In this document: positions 1 through 6,400 of the stretch, piece by piece
Layout: every line of letters starts with the position of its first letter
Numbering within the stretch: position 1 is the first letter of the stretch
From: Kangiellaceae bacterium
GTDB taxonomy: Bacteria; Pseudomonadota; Gammaproteobacteria; Enterobacterales; Kangiellaceae
Reading direction: 5' to 3'
Length of the DNA: 9,006 nucleotides
NCBI GenBank assembly: GCA_030590405.1
Contig: JAUUYO010000146.1
Span: forward strand, 1-9,006
Notes under the pieces: model-generated
What the model was told of the DNA's origin: nothing
The model's input: the letters and a program-made list of their open reading frames with translations, nothing else
Database searches by the model: none
Translations under genes and position numbers: made by a program

Positions 1-72
1 CCTCTTTGAGTGGAACGCATTACCACACGCCTTGCTGGGTGGAATTAGGTCAGAAATAATCTACGCCTTCGC

Positions 73-309
73 TTGTTGCTCGGACACCGTTATGATTGGG
101 ATGATAGAGGGCATATGCCTAATTATTTACGTAATGGAGTGCCGCATAAACGGATTCACCATAAGCAGTATTATTTGTGGTTAACATCACGCATAAGACC
201 AACATTTATAAAAACGACTGTGCAATTAATAAACGCTTTAAGGTTTATTCGCTCTTCTTTGCAAAGTGGTAACGTATCGCCTAATGTAATGCCAAAAACA
301 GGACGCTAA
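73..309 (+). pseudogene. 5'-truncated AHH-family nuclease toxin (C-terminal half only)
   Basis: The frame encodes 78 residues from a TTG start. The last 71, starting at the Asp of DWDDR (base 94), match the C-terminal half of the toxin at 1371-1796 without gaps, 47 of 71 identical by hand count. It keeps the RIHHKQYY histidine/tyrosine block but lacks the upstream half that in the paralogue carries CHAIISG and the NGCWLP segment, so a working nuclease is unlikely. Bases 1-92 have no similarity to the paralogue in any frame, and an in-frame TAG lies at 46-48, which marks a recombination or deletion junction near base 93 rather than a window-edge cut. The stop is followed after 3 nt by an immunity gene, the same spacing as in module 2. 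The TTG start has no convincing ribosome binding site. I infer a toxin relic left beside a retained immunity gene. A short expressed peptide cannot be excluded. Confidence 0.72.
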
Positions 310-312
310 CCC

Positions 313-927
313 ATGCTGTACAGATTAACATTTGACTCAAATCAATACTTAGATCTTATGTTTGATTCCGCTCAAATTAAGAGGATCATCGGGGATGTTA
401 GCGATGAAACCATTGATAAGAGAATTGATATGAATGCTATTCCTCGCTCATATCAAGGAATTATTAATGAACCTTTGAAGTTGACGTTTCCTGTTGTCGA
501 TAAAGCTGATAAGAAAAAAACGCTACCAGACCTTGTAGTATGTGATGGTCGATTATTCTTAAATGAACATGCTTACACTGTACTTGAACCATTTCTAAAG
601 AATGATGGTGAATTTTTACCTGTAGATTATGAAAACGGTGAAGGTTATTTCTATACGCCTTTACAAGTGGCTGAAAAGGTTAATGCTCTTGACACTAAGC
701 TTTCAAGTAGAAATGCTTGGGGAGATATTGATAATTTAGTATTTGACGAGGATAAGGTCAAAGCTTGGTCAGTTTTTCGAACTGAATTTGATGGATATAT
801 GGGACTGTTTTGTCAGGAGTCAGTAAAAGAATCTATTGAAAAAGAAAATCTTACTGGTATGTATATTACCAATGATTTAGCTAATATTTTTCCAGAAGAT
901 TTAGCCAACGTGACCAAGTTGAATTAA
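313..927 (+). CDS. Imm11/DUF1629-like immunity protein, module 1
   Basis: The product is a 204-residue soluble protein without signal peptide or membrane segment, expected to act in the cytoplasm by binding and neutralising a cognate nuclease toxin. The family call rests on the overall pattern of Imm11 (DUF1629, the MXAN_0049 immunity family): DGEFLPVDYENGEGYF (about residues 98-113), a VNALDTKLS segment (123-131), FRTEF (155-159) and a C-terminal LTGMYIT (180-186). It is 104/204 identical, without gaps, to the immunity protein at 1800-2414. The ATG follows the toxin remnant's stop by 3 nt, and an AGGA motif at 300-303 inside the toxin's last codons supports this start and suggests translational coupling. 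The reading frame is intact although its toxin is truncated, as expected of an orphan immunity gene protecting against toxins of kin. The family assignment is from memory of the motif pattern, so moderately sure. Confidence 0.75.
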   Translation: MLYRLTFDSNQYLDLMFDSAQIKRIIGDVSDETIDKRIDMNAIPRSYQGIINEPLKLTFPVVDKADKKKTLPDLVVCDGRLFLNEHAYTVLEPFLKNDGEFLPVDYENGEGYFYTPLQVAEKVNALDTKLSSRNAWGDIDNLVFDEDKVKAWSVFRTEFDGYMGLFCQESVKESIEKENLTGMYITNDLANIFPEDLANVTKLN

Positions 928-994
928 TAACAAAACAGTTAAAGCCCAACTATCCACTTGGACTGCTTCCTTAGTATTTTAAGTAAGAATGAGG

Positions 995-1018
995 ACACCT
1001 TAATGAGGTGTTTTTTTT
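995..1018 (+). terminator. Rho-independent terminator after module 1
   Basis: A perfect 6-bp stem ACACCT/AGGTGT with a 5-nt loop (TAATG) is followed directly by eight T residues. It lies 68 nt after the module 1 immunity stop, on the same strand, and should end that transcript and insulate module 2. Confidence 0.85.
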
Positions 1019-1150
1019 ATAATTCTTTTGATTACGGTGGACTTTTAATATCTACCTGCCTGTTATTAGTTTGTCAATTCACCCAGTTTGGCAACGATAT
1101 CGAGCCAGAGATTTTGACGAAAGGTAATATCCAAAAATGTGTCACAGCCC
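1019..1150 (+). other. Intergenic stretch without a recognised gene
   Basis: No gene can be supported here. On the minus strand a frame closed by stops runs from about 1179 down to the TAA at 1066-1068. It would encode about 37 residues with a protein-like composition (containing LDITFRQNLWLDIVAKLGEL) but has no start codon with a ribosome binding site and no family I recognise. It may be a scrap of a displaced gene. Confidence 0.3.
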
Positions 1151-1180
1151 TTGTTATTTAGACGTAAAATACGGGATAAT
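1151..1180 (+). promoter_or_regulatory. Candidate sigma-70 promoter for module 2
   Basis: TTGTTA (1151-1156, four of six matches to the -35 consensus) and GATAAT (1175-1180, five of six matches to the -10) are 18 nt apart. Transcription would start near 1187, just ahead of the small ORF at 1215 and the toxin/immunity pair, and downstream of the terminator of module 1. No operator is evident. This is pattern matching only. Confidence 0.4.
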
Positions 1181-1214
1181 CATCAAAATTCATAGCATAA
1201 AAATGGACTGACCT

Positions 1215-1328
1215 ATGTTTCCAGATATTCGACCTCCCTTCACCCATGTGGAGCGATTATTAGTAAATTTCGCGAATAAAGATAAACCTACTATCGCCGA
1301 TTTTGCAGCAGTGAAACTCTTGGCGTAA
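1215..1328 (+). CDS. Small hypothetical ORF ahead of the module 2 toxin
   Basis: The ORF has 37 codons plus TAA, beginning at an ATG only 3 nt after an in-frame TGA. The peptide starts MFPDIRPPFTHVERLL and looks like real protein (mixed hydrophobic and charged, helix-prone C-terminal half). I do not recognise a family. Only a weak GGA lies upstream as a ribosome binding site. It is in the same frame as the toxin at 1371. After the TAA at 1326-1328 the frame stays open for 14 codons into the toxin's ATG, so one stop codon separates it from a continuous frame of about 193 codons. It could therefore be the severed N-terminus of a longer toxin, a leader peptide, or chance. Its place just downstream of the candidate promoter favours translation. 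Confidence 0.33.
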   Translation: MFPDIRPPFTHVERLLVNFANKDKPTIADFAAVKLLA

Positions 1329-1370
1329 GCTCACGATAGGCTTGATAAATATCGAATTCAGGCTAATCAC

Positions 1371-1796
1371 ATGACAAATACAGAACTTGAAAACGAAAAA
1401 CATAATTCTACACGGTTAGCAAGTCATATGAGACGTGGAGGTCACCCTCGCCCTTCGTTTCGCTGTGATTGTCACGCTATCATATCTGGTGATCATGCCA
1501 AAGCTATATTGATCAGAGCTGTTCTAGCATGGTTGAAAGTACGAATTGACGATCCTGTTAATGGATGCTGGTTGCCTCGTGATTGGGATGATAGGCTGCA
1601 TATGCCAAATTATTTACGTAATGCTTTACCACATCGTCGAATTCACCACAAGAAATATTATGATTGGTTGGAGCACCGTATCAGTATAATGACGATAAGA
1701 ACACCTGAACAGCTTATTAACGCACTTCGTCTTGTCCGCACTTGTTTACAAAGTGGTGCTGTCCCGCCCGAAGTCATGCCAAGAACAGGGAAATAA
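1371..1796 (+). CDS. AHH-family (HNH/ENDO VII superfamily) nuclease toxin, stand-alone
   Basis: The product is 141 residues, predicted to be a DNA- or RNA-cleaving toxin of the AHH group of treble-clef HNH nucleases, normally the C-terminal tip of polymorphic toxins carried by Rhs, PAAR or similar delivery proteins. Visible landmarks in family order are: a basic lead-in HMRRGGHPRP (19-28); CHAIISGDHA (34-43), holding the nuclease histidine H35; RIDDPVNGCWLP (58-69); and LPHRRIHHKKYYDWL (86-100), giving H88, H92, H93 and Y96/Y97. Where most members read AHH, this one reads CHA. There is no signal peptide, membrane segment, trafficking or repeat domain, so it is an orphan tip or the severed end of a larger effector. 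The ATG has only a weak AGG 8 nt upstream, and an upstream in-frame ORF ends 42 nt earlier. The immunity gene follows after 3 nt, which argues strongly for a toxin role. Confidence 0.78.
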   Translation: MTNTELENEKHNSTRLASHMRRGGHPRPSFRCDCHAIISGDHAKAILIRAVLAWLKVRIDDPVNGCWLPRDWDDRLHMPNYLRNALPHRRIHHKKYYDWLEHRISIMTIRTPEQLINALRLVRTCLQSGAVPPEVMPRTGK

Positions 1797-1799
1797 ACC

Positions 1800-2414
1800 A
1801 TGTTATATACGTTGTTAACAGACTCTAATAACTTTCTCGAGCCTTTACTTGACCGGGCACAAATTGACCGATTGGTTGGACAAACAAGTAACAATACTAT
1901 TGATGATCGCATTGAACTAAACAATGCACCGCGCTCTTTCAAAGACATTATTACCGAGCCATTGAATGTAAGCTTTCCCGAAGGCACTAAAGAGCAAAAA
2001 GGCTGTACTATTCCAGAAATCGCTGTATTTCAAGGGCGTCTTTTTCTTTCAATGCGTGCTTATAATATATTGAAAACACAGATAGAAGATGACGGTGAGT
2101 TTTTACCTTTAAACTATGAAAATGGTGAAGGCTTTATGTTTACACCGTTAAGAGTTGCAGAAGAAGTTGATGCAATTGATACTAAACTCTCACGCAAAAA
2201 TGAATGGGGAGATCTAGAGCATCTAGCCTTTAATGAATCAAAAGTGAAAGATTGGTTACTTTTTCGTACAAAATTTGAAAATTATTTTGGGCTTCATTGT
2301 CAGGAAGCTGTTAAGAATGCTATCAAAACTAAACAATTAAAAGGTTTATATATCACTCCTGATCTTGGTCGTATCTTCCCTTGTGAAGGTAATGAATATA
2401 ATCAAGTAAATTAA
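1800..2414 (+). CDS. Imm11/DUF1629-like immunity protein, module 2
   Basis: This is a 204-residue cytoplasmic-type protein with no signal or membrane segment, and the likely cognate inhibitor of the nuclease encoded immediately upstream. It has the same landmarks as its module 1 paralogue: DGEFLPLNYENGEGF (about 98-112), a VDAIDTKLS segment (123-131), WLLFRTKF (152-159) and LKGLYITPDL (180-189), the last resembling the terminal segment of Imm11 (DUF1629) proteins. The ATG lies 3 nt after the toxin stop, with AGGGA in the toxin's final codons as ribosome binding site, so the pair is probably translationally coupled. Divergence from the paralogue is spread over the whole length with no indels. 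It is greatest at residues 11-20, 61-80 and in the last 14 residues, and this may track specificity. The immunity role is inferred from position and family pattern. Confidence 0.75.
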   Translation: MLYTLLTDSNNFLEPLLDRAQIDRLVGQTSNNTIDDRIELNNAPRSFKDIITEPLNVSFPEGTKEQKGCTIPEIAVFQGRLFLSMRAYNILKTQIEDDGEFLPLNYENGEGFMFTPLRVAEEVDAIDTKLSRKNEWGDLEHLAFNESKVKDWLLFRTKFENYFGLHCQEAVKNAIKTKQLKGLYITPDLGRIFPCEGNEYNQVN

Positions 2415-2421
2415 CAACACG

Positions 2422-2457
2422 CTAAACGTTGGATAAGGACTTATGCTGCTCGTTTAG
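2422..2457 (+). repeat. Nested inverted repeat just after the immunity gene
   Basis: The outer arms CTAAACG (2422-2428) and CGTTTAG (2451-2457) are perfectly complementary. Inside them is a second dyad, ATAAG/CTTAT, with only two bases between its arms, so about 4 bp with a 4-nt loop in practice. There is no T-tract after it, so it is not an ordinary terminator. It starts 8 nt after the module 2 stop codon and could be a transcript-stabilising 3' structure or a recombination scar. Confidence 0.5.
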
Positions 2458-2684
2458 AAGACTAATCACTAAAAATTTAATCCACCGTCCTGCAATTTCC
2501 TCCGTAATGGGATTGTAGTAGATCATCAATGAACGCAGATGACGCAGTCCAACCGTGCGCGCAAGATCCAAAATCAATACAAAACAGCCTATTCATTCCA
2601 GTATGCCACAAACCAACCGGCAATCTCCAGTGGTTCCTCATCAGCTTTTCCTGGCTAATATGAGTCTAGATTTATATAGTAAGA

Positions 2685-2730
2685 ATGCTGGCATGACCCG
2701 GTGTTATTTCTAGCTAGGCTAGTTAATTTT
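2685..2730 (+). terminator. Weak possible terminator(s) for module 2
   Basis: Two weak stems lie in series. ATGCTGG/CCGGTGT (2685-2704) pairs with several G-U wobbles and is followed by TATTTCT. CTAGC-TAG-GCTAG (2710-2722) is followed by TTAATTTT. Both read out on the + strand. The ten bases AGTAAGAATG at 2678-2687 also occur directly before the strong module 1 terminator (982-991), so this may be the diverged equivalent. No good terminator for the convergent lipoprotein gene is seen. Confidence 0.25.
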
Positions 2731-2744
2731 ACAGTTTTTTATAT

Positions 2745-3449
2745 CTACATTGTTTGCACGTCTTGAAAAAACAAATTCAACTGTACAGCCACCTCTTTCA
2801 GCGATTCTCCAACAGCCGTTAGTTCTGCCTTTTTAATCGTCTCATTAAAATTAGTATCTGCTGCTGTTTTTTTGGCTGAGAATTCATTACTGGAAATTAC
2901 GGTGAATGGCACAATACCAGAACGAACATCAAGTAGAACAGCTTCTACCGAACAGTAAGCTTTGGTTTCATCCGGGTCGATAAACCGGTATTTTTGAAAT
3001 GTTTGGCAATTTGTTCGATATGCTAAAAGAAGATCAGCTTGATAACGAGCAGCCGCCTCTCTTAGAAATGGGACCGTTCTTTTTTCTGGTACTAACATAC
3101 TCGGCAAAAACGATGCATCATAAATTCTTGACGACTGGCGAAGCTGACCAACAAAGCCAGTGGCAATTGATTCGGTCAGCTGAGCGAAATCTTTGGAATA
3201 ATGACGCCAATAACTATTATTAGAAAGTTTAAGTATTGCGATACGATTTTTAGCGGGCAATTTCAAACGATAGTTGAGAATTCGTTTGATATCTTTATCC
3301 GCCAAAAGCCCGCCAGATGTTCCAAACAAAGGTTCATTGTTTTCAACTTGTGCTCCTGGTCGATAATAATCGTCTGAACGACCGACAGTAGAAATACTGG
3401 AGCAGCCAGTGGTGAATAGTATTAATGCGATGGTCAGGTATTTTGTCAT
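2745..3449 (-). CDS. Lipoprotein of unknown function downstream of the VIT/VWA lipoprotein
   Basis: The product is 234 residues with a lysine-containing hydrophobic signal (MTKYLTIALILF) and a lipobox-like TTGC with Cys16 as lipidation site. Ser at +2 predicts outer-membrane sorting. The mature part is soluble with no further membrane segment. An NRIAILKLSN strand (about 68-77), a helix-rich middle and ADLLLAYRTN followed by a VEAVLLDVRSG strand recall the alternating fold of CsgG/GNA1162-type periplasmic lipoproteins, but I cannot assign a family. Two cysteines (in TNCQTF and AYCSVE) could form a disulfide. The start is supported by AGGAA at 3457-3461, 7 nt upstream. It follows the VIT/VWA gene by 24 nt on the same strand, so the two are almost surely cotranscribed and may act together at the outer membrane. 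Its function is unknown. Confidence 0.8.
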   Translation of the reverse strand: MTKYLTIALILFTTGCSSISTVGRSDDYYRPGAQVENNEPLFGTSGGLLADKDIKRILNYRLKLPAKNRIAILKLSNNSYWRHYSKDFAQLTESIATGFVGQLRQSSRIYDASFLPSMLVPEKRTVPFLREAAARYQADLLLAYRTNCQTFQKYRFIDPDETKAYCSVEAVLLDVRSGIVPFTVISSNEFSAKKTAADTNFNETIKKAELTAVGESLKEVAVQLNLFFQDVQTM

Positions 3450-3473
3450 TTGTTTATTCCTACTTATTTATGA

Positions 3474-6400
3474 TCAGATTTTAATCTTAGCGATCCGCTG
3501 TTTCTGTTTTTGATCATCCAGACTAACGGTTTTAGTCGTTTCGGTTTCCTTATCGGTCCCCCAGTTTTTTATGGTTCTGACTAACACTTTAGTTTTCAAA
3601 CCCAATTTATTTCGATCTGATGAATAATAGTTAACCAATAATTCATATTTTCCTTTCGGCGCTTTTTTATTGACGTACATTTCCGGGCCAAAACCTTGGG
3701 TTACATCGCGGGTGATAAATCCACCAGAGCGGGTTTTATTGTGGCTGTAGTAACACTCTTCACCGCTTGGCTCGATAACATGCAAATCAATATCCGTTCG
3801 ATCGGTATTCCAGGAAATAGCAACAATCAAATCGCTACCTTGTAAATTGATTTCTTTACTTAAATTATTGAATTTCAGTTTTGCGTAATCATTTGAATAA
3901 AAATTATCGCTGCTTTTTTGAGCCAAAGATTTTCTCAAGAAATTAGCATAATCAATTTTGTGAATTAACTCATAGTCACCAAAGCGCCTTGACCATTGAC
4001 TGCCAAGACCAATCTCGAAATAAACAAGGGCTAGATCTTTGTTGCCCATCTGCTCGGCGAGCTTGGCTAAATAAGTATATGACTGCGGCTCATAGGGCCT
4101 TAAACTGGCGGCTGTTTGATGCAAATTAAATGCTTGTTGATAAAGCCCCCAGGTTTCTGCAGCAAAAGCCACATCACGGATAATGGCAACATCCGAAGGT
4201 ATTTGCTCGACTAAAGAACTCAACACTTTTAAACCATCTTGCGCCGTGTATTGGTTGAGGCGTCTTTTGGCTTCGGTTTGAAGAATGTCGTACCTGATAC
4301 TGTCCGGTTTTAGTTGTTTTAAATATTTAGATGGCACTCTCCGTTGATCGATTTTCTCGGTGACTGGTGTATTGGATGCGACTTCAAATACCTGCTTTGG
4401 TAAGCCCTCAATCAATAGCGAAACTGCATCTGGCAATGAAAAATTGATAAAGGTCATTTTTTCTAGTTTAGTGATTTTCTCCATGAGTCGTTTTTTAGGA
4501 TCGCTTAAGGATTGAGCAAAGCCTTGATTGAGTTGTGCAAAGAGTTGACTCACTTGCTTGTGGCCAGCGACAAACGCATCTTCTGTCGGCTTGATATTAT
4601 AACGCTGATAATCAGCCTGGCTTTCTAACATCAACAGCGAACTGAATTGCCCTGGCACTCTAAAATGATTGGCAAACGCCGAGGCGACTTTACCCTCAAG
4701 CGTGGCGATTGATTCCAATTGATCCACAGCTATCTGGCCGAAAACTCTTGGGGTTAAATTGGAATCAATTTTGTTATCCATTACTACATAAACGGTCTTT
4801 AACTGCTCGCCTTTGGAGAAAGTCAAAGCCATTTTTTCGCCCATTTCTGATGACACTCGGCCTGTCAAAGTAATCAATTGCCCTGGATAGACCGAATTAG
4901 GTCTGCCGCCGATCAAAATATCTTTAGCGCCTTCTAGTTTTAACGATGCAATCTTCCAGGGCACGATTCGATGCGCGCTGGCAAGTTGTTCAATTTCGGT
5001 GTCGATGCTCAATTGATAACTCCCTCCGCCAATTTCACGAGTTAAGTGAGTGAGCAATGCGGCGTTCTCTCCGGCTAACCCTAGTCGATAGGTGTAAAGT
5101 TGATTGACGGTGTGGTGTCGAGCGATCTGTTTTTTAAGTGATTCGGATATAAAAAACGGTTGTTTTTCTCCCCAGGTGATCGCGCCATCACTAAGAAAAA
5201 AAAGATCGAACCGGTTGTTTGAGTCGACTTGCTCAGCCTTCACTAACCAATCAGGGGCGGCCGCTTGATTAATAGCTGAAGATAAATCCGTCGCGCCTTC
5301 TAAAATTAGCTGATTTAAATAATCGGACAACCTTTCTCTCTGCCTTGTTGTATTGCGGGCAAATGATTTTTTCCACCAATGATTATCGGTATTAAATGAC
5401 AGCAAAGCAAATTCAGTTATTTCATTTTCATTATTTGCCAAAATTTTGTTGATCAGCTCAACCCATAAATGAAATTTCTCCGGAGAAGCACTTAAAGAGG
5501 TATCAATCGCAAACACAGCTTTAGGTAGCGAGGGTGAAGCATCGCCCGGTAAATCGACTTTCCATTGTTTAGCGAAAAATGCACCCGCCGGATCTTCTCC
5601 GACCAACGCCACATTCGCGTGTTGTTTTATCGTCACTCGGATACCATTTAACTCAACACCTTCGATGGTTTGTTGAACTAATTCGTTATTTTTACTGATG
5701 ATCGTTGACGACTTTAACTGATCATCAATGATTCGGTTAAGCACAATTTTTTCAGCGCCTTTTTGGTTGACAAACAAATTGATCCGCTTTTGAATTGACT
5801 CTTTTGCTAGCGGTAGCTCAAGCATCAAATCACCACCCAGCCGTTTTAAATCCAAGTCATAACCTAATACCACTCGGTGAGTTTTTTTAGCCTGTAAAGG
5901 AAAGACTTTGGCAGAAAAAACTCCTGCACCAGCCCATTCCAATAGCGCAGGATCAACCCGACGAGCCACGGTTTCATTATAAGCGAACGCCGCTTTTTCT
6001 TTAGACACCATAATCGCTTCCTTAGGTGCCAACCAATGTTTGTTGCGTTGCTGCATGATGGATAGCGGTGATAAACGAGATAAAGGACTTACCGAGGGTT
6101 CAAATTGAATGGGCGATTTAAAATCATTTTTTAAATCGGTAGCGGTTTCACCAAATGCAAAAAAATAAGGTATCGCGCCATTCGGCAAACGGAACTTAAA
6201 CGAACCTTCCAGGTTACGATTGTGAGGATTAGTGTAAAAACCATCGATTACCACTCTTGCTCTAAATCCATCAATTTGAACCGAGACATCAAGCGCTTCT
6301 GGCTTTAGCTGCTCATCGCTGCCTAGTTTGATCACTGCGTTATTATTCGCTTGAGTCGAAGGTTTCCAGCTGATAGTTTTGTCAGTTACTTTCTTGTTTG

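Larger units (their letters stand above)
2415..2744. other. 330-nt stretch between convergent units, with minus-strand coding relics
   Basis: No complete gene is supported. On the minus strand, 2422-2592 is open for 56 codons before a TAG and reads like protein (includes LARTVGLRHLRSLMIYYNPI then TEEIAGRW and LLNE), but it has no start with a ribosome binding site. In another minus frame, 2589-2654 gives a short scrap ending EIAGWFVAYWNE before TAG. The two scraps share an EIAG(x)W...NE pattern, as if one decayed gene contained a repeat or was frameshifted. I recognise no family. A hairpin at 2422-2457 and weak terminator-like stems at 2685-2730 also lie here. Confidence 0.35.

Noticed and set aside
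915..960. Integron attC half-sites: TAACAA followed by TTAAAG and GCCCAAC after immunity 1, and a similar TAACAA/TAAACG with GTTGGAT after immunity 2
   Set aside because: No complementary right half (GTTRRRY with matching arm) follows at either site, and the cassettes are bicistronic. A short TAACAA after a stop codon is common by chance.
958..1161. 67-codon + strand ORF
   Set aside because: It reads straight through the strong intrinsic terminator at 995-1018, has no ribosome binding site and shows no family similarity.
1658..1987. 109-codon minus-strand ORF
   Set aside because: It lies antisense over the toxin end and immunity start, both well supported by paralogy. It is a shadow frame.
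2529..2663. 44-codon + strand ORF starting MNADDAVQP
   Set aside because: No ribosome binding site. It is antisense to the more protein-like minus-strand scraps, and no family is recognised.
2999..3223. 74-codon + strand ORF
   Set aside because: Antisense within the lipoprotein gene, which has a signal peptide and ribosome binding site.
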